Shown piece by piece: positions 11,404-25,500 of a stretch of DNA of 64,000 bases (its first letter is position 1; the number at the start of each line of letters is the position of its first letter). The notes below the pieces were generated by a model that saw nothing but the letters and a program-made list of their open reading frames with translations, had not been told where the DNA came from and did no database searches. The stretch spans positions 152,588,699-152,652,698 of the forward strand of contig NC_092050.1 in the NCBI RefSeq assembly GCF_003086295.3. The letters run 5' to 3'. The translations under genes were made by a program, and so were the position numbers. This stretch comes from Arachis hypogaea. Taxonomy: Eukaryota; Streptophyta; Magnoliopsida; Fabales; Fabaceae.

Positions 11404-13919
11404 TGTGAATATGAACAGGAAGAGAGAAAATGGAGGAAGAAGAAGAGTGGAGAGTTCTTTCTTGACGTGTTCTTTCAGAATATGAAAGACTTTTATGTGA
11501 AGCTGAAAGGAAGAGGAAAAATGAGAAATATGTGGTGAGTTTGGGGTTGGATGACGACGGCCGTGGTGGAAGAAAATTACAGTGGTGTGAGTATTGTGTT
11601 ATGATTTTAAAGAATGGAGATTTGGGTTTACTTCACGATCGAGGAAGAAGACAAAGAGAGAGAAGGGAGGGGAAAAACAAATGTGTCACATCATTTTTCC
11701 GATGATGAAGTTAGACGAAATGACTAATTTGAGTCACGTCTTAAAAATTCATAATACAATTTAAGTTAATTTAAAATTAAAGAACCAAATTAGATTGAGG
11801 ATTAAATTTTAGAGATCATTTTGAGTATTAACTCATACTTTATTAATTTAAGCTCATTTAAGTTTTCAACAATTTTAAATTTTTTTGTTAACAAACTCGT
11901 CAATGAATTTTGTATCAAGTTAGATTTTTATACAGAATCAAGCTCATACTTCTAGAAACTTTTAATAATCACAAATCAACAGGAGAGAGAAGGAATAGGA
12001 AGAGATTACTCCATACTCATCGAGAACTATCAGAAGACTGAGAGGTATAGAACTACTCGAAATTCATTTTAAAGAAAAGCTAAGGGGTCGAAGTTGATAT
12101 TTAATTTAAGAGTAATGCTACGAAATTAATTTTTATTAGTCAATATCCAATATCAATTAATTTTTTAAAATTATTTTATTTATCTTAATTTATAAACCTT
12201 AAATCATAAATCTTAATATAAGTTCTAAACTAAAATATTTAACCCTTAAAATCGACTAATGTTTACTAATTAAAAACAAGTTCCCACTACTTTCTGTTAA
12301 TTTAATTAGGAAGAATGAACTGTATATCAACCACATTCCATGTTAAACAATTGGAAAATGTTATAAAATTAGCTATTTTATGAGATTTTATTTTTACACA
12401 CAATTAAATTATTGGAGCGTTTAACTTACTCACACTAATTGAGAAGAAAGCATGTGTGCTGATGGAGCAACAAACCATGGCCACTACCAGATTACTAATT
12501 TTGTGCTATTTTCTTGTATTTATAGTTTTATTTATTTTTATTAGCATTTGATGGATACGGAAAGGGTATTTCTGCCCCGGGAGGTTTTTTTATTTAGTTT
12601 TTTTTTTTTACTTTAATTTTGTTGTTTATAAAATAAAATATAAAATAAAATAAAATATTATTTCGATCCTTAATATTTGGATTAACTATTAATTTAGTTT
12701 CTAACGTTTTAAATATTTTATTTTAATAGTCTCAAAAAATTTTAAACGTCTTCTTTCAATTTTAATAAATATTGAACAGTTTAATACTGTCTTATCGTTA
12801 AATTTGACATGAACAATTAGCAAAATGAAGAGTCAATAATATTTTATTTCAGTACATAAATAAAATTGACCTATTAATGATCATTTATGTAATTTTTTTT
12901 TTAATTCTAAAACGTTAATGATAAATTGATACAATTTGAAATTTTTTTTACAAAAAAAAAAGATCAACAAAAAAATGTTATAACTTATAAAAAAATTTTG
13001 TTTATATTTTTTAACACACAAAAAAATATATAATTTAAAAATAACATTATGTTTATATTTATCATTTTATTAATTATTAATATCAAATTTAATGATAACA
13101 CAACATTAATTCTATTTAAAATGTATAAATCATAAAGAATCAAATTACCATTCAGCTCAAAAGTAAAGAACCAAAATAAAACTTTACAGCAAAAAAAAAA
13201 AAAAAAAAAATCACTTTCACCGTCTGATGCATGTTCTTATTAGCTTCTTCCTCTTTATTCCTTTCCTTTTTGCAGAGATCACGGTTTGCTTTTAAGGATT
13301 AGAAAACATATCCCATGCAAATCTCTGTCCTCCGAAATTGTGTACTTACTATTGACCCTCAATTATTGTGAAAACCCTTATTTATTATTTATTTATTATT
13401 ATTTATTCACTGTTTAGCTTCCATTATTGATTATCATGCATGCACCATCATCATCATCTCTAACTAACTATGCATGGTTCACGGTTCATATATACACATA
13501 CAAACAAGAGGCTGCATAGTTCAAAGTCAAATTAATTAACTCGTACCACATTATGCCACTTGGATAGTCAATATGATTGAATCTTTTCGTCCCCTCCAAA
13601 ATTTTATTATTTTCTCAGTTTTTAAATGTTGATACATTTATTATAATTTAATGCATTTATTTAGTTAAACATCTAAATAAATGCGTCAAATTTTTTAAAT
13701 TTATCGAACTTCTAAAAATTAAAACGATGTAATCTTTTTATAAAAATAATTAATGTTCCATAAACTTTAATTTATAAATAGTAATCAATTATTTGTATAT
13801 ATTTGTAAATATTATTTTATATATTTTTTAATAAAATAATAAACCATCAGAATAATCAAATTTAATTTTATAATAACATAATAAAAAAATTTATAAACAC
13901 AATACATATTTTTACATTA
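11404..13919. other. Intergenic DNA, no gene recognised
   Basis: The first 300 bases (to about 11700) are GA-rich and less AT-rich than the surroundings, and may be the other half of the gene fragment split by the solo LTR. The part near 11740-11835 ends in GAGTATTAACTC, like the terminus of the MITE at 27482-28010. The rest is AT-rich. The piece at 13220-13560 is the least repetitive and contains CATGCATGCA (13436-13445), an RY-type motif, but no reading frame. Confidence 0.5.
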
Positions 13920-14230
13920 CACTACTTCTCGCAGCAGTAGTTATGGAATCGGATAGCGACAGTTTTTAACCGTCGCAGAACGGATAGCAGCGATTACTAT
14001 ACCAACCCACTTAAAAATAAGGTGTGACAAAATCTTTAGTGGCAGTTAATAGTAACCGCTGAAATAATCGCTACTAGTTGATATTGTGCCGTGCATTGTT
14101 TTAACGGCGGTTCTAACCACTACTAAAAATATAACAAAACTTATTTGCAGACTATCAAAATACTATGTTTCTATTATAGTTACGAATTTATAACCGCTGT
14201 CAAATAACATATTATAATTTTTTTTAATCT
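13920..14230. mobile_element. Terminal part of a second CACTA-type element
   Basis: It starts CACTACTTCTCGCAGCAG and holds subterminal motifs ACCGTCGCAGAA, GATAGCAGCGATTA, AACGGCGG and AACCGCTG in both orientations. This is the same style as the ends at 7901 and 55168. The inner part runs into AT-rich DNA; no transposase reading frame and no second end are visible. Confidence 0.5.
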
Positions 14231-14649
14231 AAATTTTTTAATATATGATAATTCTTTAATTCTTTTTACATTTTTTCACTACCTAAGTTGCTTTGATTTA
14301 ATAAAACAAACAACAATCAATTAAATTAAAAAACAAAAAACAAAACAAAAATATATACGCAAAAGTCAATCATTATATTAATAATTTATCATAAGTGCAT
14401 CAATAACTGTAAACTAAAAATAAATAATTCAAAAATAATTAAACAGTAAATAATTAAAAAGTGATCAAATTTAAATATATCTATTTTTGTTGAATAATAT
14501 TATCATCTAACTTTTAAATTGGATCTAAAATTACGGTCGAATGTAAATGGAATAATTGTAGAAGGATTTTTGTGAATATTCTACATTAGTCTATCCAAAT
14601 CTTCTCTAAATCTATTATATCTATTATCTATTATATCTATTATATATCT
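14231..14649. other. AT-rich DNA, nothing recognised
   Basis: This may be the interior of the CACTA-type element that starts at 13920. It holds a short TATCTATTA tandem run near 14615-14645 and no coding potential. Confidence 0.5.
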
Positions 14650-15440
14650 CTAATTTTACAACTAAAATATGTTATATGTCACTTTTTCATTATAATTGAA
14701 TTAAATTTTTTCCTTCAAAATTAAGGAATTCTCATCTCCTCCTTACTAATTTTACAACCAAAATGTGCCACATGTCATTCTCTCATTGTAATTGAAATTA
14801 AATATTTCCCTCCAAAATTAAAGAATTCTTCCCTCCTCCTTACTAATTTTACAACCAAAATGTGCCACATGTCACTCCCTCATTGCAATTGAAATCAAAT
14901 CTTTCCCTTCAAAATTAAAGAATTATCCCCTCCTCCCTCTTCCTTTCTCTATTTCTCTCATTCCTTCAACCACCCTATCTATTTTATATATCATTATCAA
15001 TATCAATGACTAATTACTAATTTGACAATCAAAATGTGCAACATGACATTCTTTAATTATGTTAAAATTAAAATTAAAATATTAAAATTGAAATTGAAAT
15101 ATACCTATATTATGTATCATATATTACTATCTAATTTAATAATCAAATGTGTCACATGACACTCTTATTAAAATTGAGAGAAAATATTTTTTTTCAAAAT
15201 TAATAAACTCCCTTCCTAAATTCACTCAATCTACCTCTCTCCATTTTTTATTTTTCTCTATTATTTTTACTCTATATATAATTTATATTTTATATTAGTA
15301 ATTTGACAAATCAAAATATGTCATCCGATATTTTTTTACGATTAAAATAAAATTTTTTCTTCCAAAATTAACAAACTCTCACTCTCACTCTCATTCTTCA
15401 TCTTTTATTTTTCTCTCTCTTTTCTCTCATTCTCTATTTT
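14650..15440 (+). repeat. Degenerate tandem array, unit ~97 bp
   Basis: Units start with CTAATTTTACAACCAAAATG, continue with a GTGCCACATGTCA block, and end with a CT-rich ATTCTTCCCTCCTCC block. Starts are at about 14650, 14746, 14843, 15017, 15131 and 15297. The first three are spaced 96-97 bp; later ones are longer and more diverged. There is no coding potential. Confidence 0.75.
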
Positions 15441-16488
15441 TTCTATCTTTCTCTTCTACAGAAAATAAAATTAATAAAATAATATAATTTAAATAAAAAA
15501 TATTATTATTATTATTATTATTATTATTGTTATCATATACATAGTTTTTATTTAGTTTTAAATTTTCACCGCTTATCTTTCTAATCTATATTTTCATTTC
15601 TCTTCTTTCAAATATTTATTACATATAATTTGAAGAGAATACTACTGTTATAATTAAAAGTTAGAATCAAGATTCAATTGTTTTAAAAAAATTAATTTTG
15701 AGTTAATTTTATAAGTATTAGTATAATTTTATTATGCTAATATTTAATTATATTTTTTATATACACAGGAAGAAAAATATTATTTTTAAATAGCAAGTAT
15801 AAAATTAACTATTTCTATTTGTGCAACAAACTTAACAGTTAACACATAATTAAATGTAAAAGTATACATGTTAAATTGTTTTAAATTTTAAATAACGAAT
15901 ATTAAAATTAATTATTAATAAAAAATAGATTTCTTCATATAAAAATAATAACTAAAAATCTTATTATTTAATTTTTATCTACCTTAGCCAAAAACTTTTG
16001 TCAACCTACAATTTTTTTGTTATAAAAGTAGTTTAATTTTATAAATCTTTTGTGCCATAATAATCTATACTGTTAGAATAAAGTAGACCGTAATTTTAAA
16101 AAAAATTATATTTCCATAATGTTATTACGGATAAAAATACTAAATTACTTTCTAAACACTATAAATTAAATAAACGGTTTAATATTTGGCAAATGTATAT
16201 TTAATCTACCATAATCATAATTTTATATTACGATTGACTTAAAAGTCGGAGTATTCTCTTGCAAGTATACGCTCTCACCATATGAAGATGCCAAATCTAA
16301 ACAAAAAGATTCGTCTCTTATATCTCAATCTTACAAATTTGTATTCTACAACTATGACATATGATCTAAACCTAACAATAATATCTAATTTTGTGTGTGT
16401 TTATACAATACATATATAATTTTTTATTAACGTATCCCAATTATAATGCGTAGAACAATAGTTATTCAAAAATTTTAAGGCTATTTAT
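15441..16488. other. AT-rich DNA, nothing recognised
   Basis: It contains an (ATT)n microsatellite at about 15500-15527 and otherwise low-complexity sequence without reading frames. Confidence 0.6.
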
Positions 16489-17197
16489 TAGGGATAGGTC
16501 GGGTGAAACTGAGTTTGATGTGATTCAGATCCGACCCGAAATATATACCGGGCCTATTTGTTAGACCCGAACCCGACCCTAAATCCGATGAAACCTATAC
16601 ACTTTCGGGCCACGATTATATCGGGTGAAAACCGGGCCGTTAACATTATATTACCTTGATACCTTCTTGTAAGTTAGCATGTAAAAATATCCAAATTTTC
16701 AAGACTCCAATCATTATTTGACATGGTAAAATTCACTTAGAAAAATATAATAAGAACCAACTCTTCTCTAAAATTAAAGCATAACCATAATCAATACTAA
16801 TATTGTCTAATAACACCAAATATTTAAATCAATACAAATAATACAAGATTATGCATTAGTCTAAAGTCTTATGCATTTTAAACATAAAATATTAACTTAT
16901 AGTCTTATATATAATGACTAATAATACAAAATATTAAGGTTTACAATACTTAAATTTCACATAATAATAGCCATCATCCATCACTAATAACACAATATTA
17001 ATTATGTATGATGACCGGGCCACCGGACCGATTTCGGGTGACCCGAGCTATGGCCCGGATCCGACCCGAAATAATAACCGAGTCTATTTTTGAGACCCAT
17101 ACCCGACCCTAGGCCCGATGAAATCACACCAAATTAGCCCCTAAAGTGTTCGGGCCGGACCAGATCTTCGGGCCGGACCGGACCATGCACACCCCTA
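16489..17197. mobile_element. hAT-like non-autonomous element, 709 bp
   Basis: The element runs from TAGGGATAGGTCGGG to CACACCCCTA, whose complement starts TAGGGGTGTG. It is flanked by a perfect 8-bp duplication CTATTTAT (16481-16488 and 17198-17205). TA(A/G)GG ends with 8-bp duplications are typical of hAT. Both ends are GC-rich with repeated ACCCGA and GGGCC motifs around an AT-rich centre. No transposase is present. Confidence 0.8.
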
Positions 17198-17205
17198 CTA
17201 TTTAT

Positions 17206-18086
17206 GTCTAAAACTAACATTAATTTATAGCTAAATAAAAAAAATGGATTATTACTTCGCTCATCAATCACACACTCGCGTTAAAATTACATAACTTGAA
17301 ATGAAAAAATATATAAATAAGAACAACTATGTTATATATATATAAAATATTAATTATTAAATTAGTTATTTGTATACAATATATATTAAATATATAATAA
17401 TTTATTTAATAATTAATTTTTGTATACAGATAATATTTTTAAATGCGAGTCTTTTGGAATAAGGATGAGTTGCCGACGTAGAAAACTTTTGTTCCGATGA
17501 GAATCATAATTAGCATCTCTATCTTTAACGATGTCAGCATATCAATTAATCCATGGGGAAGAGTCAAGTCCATCATTTCTATTACTCCATATATAATAAT
17601 TATATATACACACAAGAATATCCCTCTTTTTCTTTTCTTTCCTTTTTACCATAAAATAAATTATTCAAGAGTTATTTATCATACTCCACATAATATAATG
17701 AAGAAATTTCCTCCACCAAAGAACATGCATGCCGGGTCTTTCTCAAAGGTCACGCATCATGCATTTTCCACAGGACAATACCCAAATGAGAAAGGATAGG
17801 CTAACACGTTTTTTTTTTAAACAACGTAAATAATGAATTTAAAATTTAAATCAATTAAGTTTATTCATATTTAGTAGATCTGATGTGTAGTCTATTATTC
17901 ACATTGATTACGTTTGTTTCTAAAAATCACACAAGACAAGACATTGGAAACAAAATATAAAAGATAACGACATAGAATTTAGTATTTTTGTATTATGTTT
18001 AGTGATAAAATAAAATAAATTATAAAAATTTAATTTATTCTCATTTTTTTATTTAAAAAATGTAAAAAAATATATTATAATAAAAA
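17206..18086. other. Intergenic DNA, no gene recognised
   Basis: AT-rich. The 100-residue open frame near 17497-17799 has no recognisable domain and AT-driven composition, and I do not accept it as a gene. Confidence 0.5.
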
Positions 18087-19327
18087 GGTGAATGTTACTC
18101 AACTTCTTCTAAAATAACATGTAAGTTACCCTTTATTATGTGTCACATTGCAATTGGTCCTTATCTTAACCATAGTTGGAGTGCCAATGTCATCGCCATC
18201 TACTGCCCTCCCACACAACATCTCTTCTCAGTATAGCCAGCGTCTCTTTTTGCCATGGATCACTTCTTACCCACATAATTAATGGTTAATTTGGTTATTA
18301 AATTTTTTTATTAAAAAAATATATCTTTATTTAATTACGTGATGAAACATATATTTATATGTAAAATATAATTAAATAATAAAGTATGAATAAATTAAAA
18401 ATTAAAAGAATAAAAATACTATAAAAAATACTTGTAAGAAAGTTAGATTTTATCATTTTAAACTTGTGTTATTAATTTTAACAATTTATTTTTTTAAAAA
18501 TAATTTATGTACGATAAAAAATATGTTTTTTCTGATTTTAATTATACTTTTAAGTACTCTAAATAGAGTTATTATATTATATTTTACATATGAATATATG
18601 TTCTATCGTGTAATTAAATAAAGATTTGTTTTAATAAAAAAATTTAATAACCAAACTAAACATTACTTAGGTATGTATTTCATATTTATCTCTTAAATAT
18701 TTATATAATTTATTTTTTAAACTGTTATATTGGTCTCTTCTCTAATATAATACAAAAAATAAATTTTCATAAAAATAATTTGTTTAATTATTAATTAAAT
18801 AATAAAGTACTAATAAATTAAAAATTAAAAAAATAAAAATACTATAAAAAATACTGTAAAAAAGTTGAATTTATCATTTTAAATTTCTGTTATTAATTTT
18901 AATAATATATTTATTTTTTAAATAATATATGTATAATAAAAAAATATGTTTATTTGTTTGGAGTACAAATTTTATTATTATATTTGTATGTTCATAATTT
19001 TAATTATATTTTTAAATATTTTGAATAGATTTATTTTATTATATTATATTTTACATATAAATATATGTTCCATCACGTAATTAAATAAAGATATATTTTT
19101 TTAATAAAAAAATGTAATAACCAAATTAACCATTAATTATGTGGGTAACAAGTGATCCATGGCAAAAAAAGGCGCTGGCTATACTGGGAAGAGAGGTTGT
19201 GTAGGAGGTAGTAGATGGCGATGACGTTGGCTTCCCAACTATGGTTAAGATAAGGACCAATTACAATGTGACACATAATGAAGGGTAACTTACATGTTAT
19301 TTTAGAGGGGGTTGGGTAGCATTCACC
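18087..19327. mobile_element. Composite inverted-repeat element, probably Mutator-like, 1.24 kb
   Basis: Both ends start GGTGAATG and are inverted copies over about 200-280 bases (18087-18370 against 19030-19327, about 90% alike by eye in the first 200). The interior is built of further copies. 18370-18640 and 18795-19090 are direct repeats, and 18590-18670 is an inverted copy of 18279-18360. No transposase frame is present. I do not see a clean target duplication. Open frames over the arms are shadows of the repeat. Confidence 0.65.
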
Positions 19328-20910
19328 AATATAATTACGAAAAATTAACAAAAATAATAAAAAAATAAAAATAAATTATATTTTTTATTAGTGTCTCTGT
19401 ATATTTTCTATCAAAATGAACACAAGATATACTAATTTAATGTTTCTAAACATAATATCTTTATCTATATCTCTTTTTTCAAACACATTTTTATATTTTT
19501 GTATTTCTCTTGTTCACAATCTCTATTATCCACCTAGTAAAATTGTATCCGAATTCGTAAACTCATAATCAATAATAATAAAGAAGAGTTCAATCAATTC
19601 AGTTGCTTAAACTATAGTTATTAATTTTTATAATATATTAAAAAAATTAGAGTTATTAATGAAGCCCAAAAAGAGAACCTAATCCAAAAGATTAGTTTAT
19701 TGGGCAGAAAAATATATGGGTTAAGCACTAATCATTGGCCCAATAAAATCTTGTTATTTATCTTAATCCACCCTACCAAGAGTGTTGGCATATATGGACC
19801 TAAAAAATTTTAAATATTACGTGTATATTAAAAATTAATTATGATATATTTATATATAAATATATATTATTTAATTTATTTTAATATATATTTTATATAA
19901 ATAAATAATTTGATAATTAATTTTTTATTTACATATAATATTGTTGCTTAAACTTTTATCTATCCAAAAAAATCTTAATTAACAAATATTTTCATACTAA
20001 TTAACAATAATGATTCCATTGGCAACACTACTTATATATCTAAATCAGTGTAGCTAGTCTCTACCTATATATTCCAAGTCCTATACCTTCAACCAAAATA
20101 AAAAAGAAAATATTTTTCATTTGCTTTTTCTGATCTTTTGCCACGGCTTGACGTAAATTGACATTACACCCAATCAAAATAAATTAAGTTGAACTTATTG
20201 GCAGCTATATATATAATAATTTGTTTCCTTTGATTGAAAATAAAGAACCCTACCTATTCGACTTGATAACCTTGCCGAAAGGCCTAAAATAAAGTTGCAA
20301 AGATTATCATATGATCATCACAATCATTAGAAATTAAATATGGTTACACAAAAATTGTATATGATGATGATGGATTTGTGAACTCACTTGATAACATACT
20401 AAATTAACAAATAATACTAAATTAACAAATAGCGATGATGCATCATTATTCTTTGCTATTATCATCCCATTCTTAAATTGAGATCCTTTTCAATGGTAGG
20501 CGATTTTTTATTAATAAGCTGCAATATTACTTTTAGGGTAATATAGTTTTTGTATTTTTTTTATAATATCTCCTAATTCTATAAGCTAAAAATTAATCTA
20601 TCACTATTAGTTAATAGATTATTACAAATATAAGATAGGATTCAAATTTCCATACTTGATCAAAACTAATTTTTAGGATAATAGCTGAAAATACAAGGAT
20701 TTTGAGAAAATTTACTTTTAAATGATATTATATTATAATAAAGTCTACTAGCAGGCCAAACAACATTCCGTCACCTTATTTATTCATTCATTCGTCATTA
20801 ATAATTTACCACTCTTTTTTTTTTATATTCTCTAGCTATGAAAAGATTGACATCAATAATATCACTTGTTTTAAAAGTTTTTTTTTTATAGTCATGCTGC
20901 ATGTTTAATT
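19328..20910. other. Intergenic DNA, nothing recognised
   Basis: AT-rich, with no frame of coding quality and no clear repeat boundary. Confidence 0.5.
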
Positions 20911-21908
20911 TTTTTAGCGACTAAATTTAATTAAGTTGGCCCAAATCCAATAAAATTCATTCACATGACATGCGCATGAAATTACATTGTTCTTTTTTTT
21001 ATGTTTCTTTTTCATATTTTTTGTACGTCTCATTTTTGTTCTTCTATTGGTGATGTTGTTACTGCGCTTTATTTTTTATTTTTTTTTCTTCTCATCTTTC
21101 TCATCTGATATTATCTTCTTTATTTGATTTATTTTATTTTATTTCTCTTAAAAGAGTAAAACAAGAAAAAATATGAAAAAATAAAATAAGAAAAAGAAGA
21201 TGGAAAAAAATGAAAAAGAAAAAAAAGCAGCAAAAGATGTGGAAAAAAAAGAAAAAGGATTTTGAATTATGCAGAATTTATCAAAACAAAAGATACCGAA
21301 ATTTTTTAACAATAACACATAAATTTCTAAGTTTTGACACCAAAATTTTGCTATAAAAACACAAAAACGTCTTCTTTAATACTGTAATTTTTTCTTTCTT
21401 TTTATTCTTTTTTTCTGTTGCTCTTATTTCTTGTTTTAGGAGCATTGCTACTCATATTAAACTTGAATGAACATGTATGTATTATATTGTAATCTTATTT
21501 AGTTGAATAAAAGTAGGTTCTTCCTCTTCCTACTGATTTTGCAGCCTTATATGTTTTGAGTTATTATTAAGTAAAATGTGGTTGTTTTGTAGTGAGTTTG
21601 TTTGTGTGTCATCATTATTAAGTAATTTTGGTACGTTCTAGATTTAAATAAGGTGCACTTTTGGTTTGAACTTACTTTAAATTGAGTTTGTTGGTGTATC
21701 GTCATCATTAAAAAAATTTAGTGCATTCTAGAGATTTGAATTGTTATACATATAAGAAGAAGACGATGATGATGACAACAACAATAACGATGATGAGAAT
21801 AATCATGACGGAGGAGGAGGAGAAGGAAAAAGAAAGAAAAGATCGGAGAAATTCAAATGAGAAAAGGAAGAAGAGGATGAGGAGAAGATGGAGGTTGTGA
21901 TGTGGTGG

Positions 21909-22185
21909 TAATAAAATTGTGAAAGAATAGAAAAAAAAAAGAAAAGATGAAGAAATTTTTATTGATTGTTGATTGATTGAATTATGAAGGTAAAACTAAA
22001 TATATATAGAGTATTGCCTATGAAAGATAAAAGTAAAGATAAGATAAGATAACATAAAGATAAGATAAGATAAGATAATAAAGATTAAAATTGTAACTGA
22101 ATTTATGTATTTTGTTGGGCTGAATTTGTGAGTCGCAAGACTTCTTTATTGTTGTCATAGGTTAAGGTGGAAGAGTGGTTTAATA
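21909..22185 (-). repeat. Ty1-copia 3' LTR
   Basis: Direct repeat of 26110-26396, about 90% alike by eye, with small insertions in a GATAAGATAA-rich segment. In element orientation it starts TATTAAACCACTCTTCCACC and ends CAATTTTATTA. The divergence points to an old insertion. Confidence 0.85.
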
Positions 22186-22242
22186 CGCCCCCACAAGCTG
22201 GTGGATGAAAGATGTCAAGAACACCAAGCTTATTGAGATTAA

Positions 22243-22554
22243 GGGCTTGTTTGGGTGAGTTTTTAAGAAAAGATCTTTTTTCGAGTTATCTATTTTTAAA
22301 AGATCTTATGAAAAAGTAAAAGTAATTTTATGTTTGGATATGTCATGCAAAAAGATTTTTTTATCTATCAATTATGTTTAGGTATAACAATATAAAAGTA
22401 CTTTTTTGTTTATTTATTATATGAAAAACATCTTTTTTTAAGGAAAAAATATTTTTAAAAAAGACGTAAATTACAGCTTCTCAAAAAAGATGTTTTTTTT
22501 TTATTTTTCTAGTGATTTTTCTAATGATCAAAATAACGACGCCCAAACAAGCAC
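22243..22554. mobile_element. Tourist-like MITE nested in the copia element
   Basis: The ends are GGGCTTGTTTGGG and, inverted, GTGCTTGTTTGGG, with TAA on both sides (22240-22242 and 22555-22557). TAA duplications and these ends fit PIF/Harbinger MITEs. It is 312 bp, AT-rich and non-coding. It lies between the purine tract and the RNase H end of pol, so it inserted after the copia element arrived. Confidence 0.75.
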
Positions 22555-22557
22555 TAA

Positions 22558-25500
22558 GATGGAAGGGTTGAGAAGATAAAGGCTTGGTGAAGATGCCAGC
22601 TAGCTACCCAGAAGAGGGAATGGGGAGAAGTTTCATCACTCCAACTTGAGTTTTTTGTCGAACCAAGTGGCAATCAACCTCTAAATGTTTGGTTCGTCCA
22701 TGAAAAACCGGGTTAGCAGCAATATGAAGAACACTCTAATTATCACAATATAAAACTGGTGGGCGGATAGGAGAGATGCGTAAAAATTGTAACACATTTA
22801 GTATCCATTGAAGTTCACAAGTTGTGTTGGCAAATGCACGATATTCTGCTTCAGTGGATGAGCGGACAACGGTGGTTTGTTTCTTGGTCTTCCAAGAGAC
22901 TAAAGAACTGCCTAAGAAGAAACAATAGCCCGTTAAATATTGTCGAGTGTTAAGACATCCGATTCAATTAGAATCATTGAAGTCGAGAAGCTGAATTTCT
23001 AATTCTCTTGAAAAAAAAATTTCTTTACCGGGGCTAGTTTTCAGATATTGTAACACATGCTTAGCAGCTTGAAGATGAGATTCAGTAGGAGATGTCATAA
23101 ATTGACTTAATTGTTGAGTGACATACATGATGTCTGGTCGAGTAGTGATGAGATAGATAAGACGCCCAACCAAACGGCGATATACAAAAGGGTTAGATAG
23201 CAGGGGACTTTTGCATGTCTTGATATAGTCTTGTGGTACTATCCATTGAAATAGAGGCATGTTTAGTACCTAATAAACCAGAATCCTCCAAAAGATCAAG
23301 ACAATATTTTCTCTGAGATAAGCAAATTTCCTTCGTTGATTGAGCAACCTCAATACCCAAAAAATATTTTAATGGACCTAAGTCTTTAATTCAGAAGTGT
23401 TGGTGCAAAATAGACTTAATGACAGCAAGTTCAGAAATGAAATTACCAGTGAGAACAATATCGTCAACATAGACTAGAAGGATAGAAATTTGAGTACCAG
23501 TGAATTTAATAAATAGACTATAATCAAATAAAGTCTGCTGATATCCATGAGATAGCAAAACATGAGAAAGTTTATCATATCACATACGACTAGATTATTG
23601 TAAATCATACAATGACTTTAGCAACTTGCAGTATTGATTCGGTCGAGGAGATGTAAACCCGAATGGCAGAGTCATATAAACATCCTCAGAAAGATCTCCA
23701 TGTAAGAAAGCGTTATTGACATCCAACTAATGTATGGGTCAATGCTTCATAGAGGTCAATGTCAAAACTAATCTGATAGATAGTGGCAGGCTTGACAACA
23801 GGGGAGAATGTTTTTCAGGAAATCAACACCTTCAGTCTGAATGAACCCTTTAGCCACAAGGTGTGCTTTATATCGATCAAATGAACCATCAGACTTGCAT
23901 TTGATGCGATAGACCAATTTACAGACAACCGGCTTAACGCCTGCAGCGCAATCAACTAGACGCCAAGTTTTGTTCAACTCAAGAACATCCAACTCTTCTT
24001 TCATAGCACTACGCCAATTAGAGTGTTGATTGGTATCCTTAAAAGATTTTGGCTCAACATCAAAATGTAGAGATAAAAGAAACTTATGATGAGAAGATGA
24101 AAGAAAAGAAAAAGGCATAACTAAAGATAGAGGATAATGACACTTTGAGGGAGAGAGATTTGTGGAGGTGAAAGAGGAATTACACAAGTAATCAGAAAGA
24201 TGTGCTAGAGGTCGGTGAGGTCGGTCGGAATGACGAGGACGGGGTTGCTCAGGTGACGAGGAAGGTGACGTGGGATGAAGAGATAATGGTGGGTTAGTGT
24301 CTATTATGGAAAGAGGGGGAGATTGTATGACTTGAAATAGATTCGAGGGTCATGGGTTCAAGTTGGTCAGGACACGACAGTGAGAAAGAAAGAGGGGTTG
24401 TTGGAGAAGAGAAAGAATTTGATGGAAGTGAGTCAATAGGTATGGGTGAGGGTCCAACTGGAAGACTAACTGAATCTTGTTTTTGAGAAGATGTGTTTGG
24501 CAATGTTGGGCTGAGTGTATGGAATTGGACATTTTTTGTGACTAAAGGCAAGATCATTTCATAAAAAATCACATTTCTAGAAATCTCAATTCTTTTATCT
24601 TCTAAAACATAAACAATATATCCTTTAAAATCATGTTGAAAACCAATAAACACAGACTTTTTAACTCTTGGATCAAATTTTGATCTGTTTGCTATTAAGG
24701 TAGAAACAAAACATAAACATCCAAAAAATTTAAGGTCGTAATAATTTGCTGGATGATTAAATAAAATTTCAAATGGTGTTTTAAAATTAATTGCGGATGA
24801 TAGAACTCTGTTAAGTAAATAAACAGCATGTTTAACAACATACGACCAAAAAGATGATGGTAAATTAGATTGAAACATAAGAGCACGAGTTATATTCAAA
24901 ATATGTTGATGCTTGCGTTCTACCCTTCCATTTTGTTGAGGAGTTTCAACACAACTACGTTGATAAATAATGCCCTTTGAAGCATAAAAATCATGTAAAA
25001 TGAATTCTAGTCCATTATCAGAATGAATAGCTTTGACTTTAGAGTTGAATTGTGTTTCAACTAAAGTAATAAAATTTTTTACATGATTTTGCACTTCTCC
25101 TTTTGATTTTAATAAAATAACCCATGTAAAGCGATTAAAATCATCAATATTAGTAAAAAAATATTTATAATTATGAATAGAATTTTGTCGAAACGAACCC
25201 CAAATATCAAAATGTAATAAATCAAAACTTGCATTGGCTTTATTAAAACTTTGAGAAAATGAAAGTTTCTTTTGCTTAGAAAGATGATAAACGTCACAAG
25301 CCTCATCATGATGCATAGAGATAAAAGGAAAATGTTTATGTGAATGATTAAGTCTTTGTCCAGAAATGTGTCTTAAACGAAAATGTCATATATTTAAAGA
25401 TGTAATGGGTGGGATTGGATGAGATTTATGGAATGTGTAATGGATAGATTTTTACTGAAATTGGGTTCAAGAAGATATAATTCCTCTCTCATTCTGCCCA

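Noticed and set aside
15500..15527. Periodic repeats as a CRISPR array
   Set aside because: They are plant microsatellites and diverged tandem units without spacers.
17497..17799. 100-residue open frame on the plus strand
   Set aside because: AT-driven composition, no domain, no supporting gene structure.
19133..19351. 72-residue minus-strand open frame
   Set aside because: Lies in the terminal arm of the composite inverted-repeat element; the other arm has the same sequence with a broken frame.
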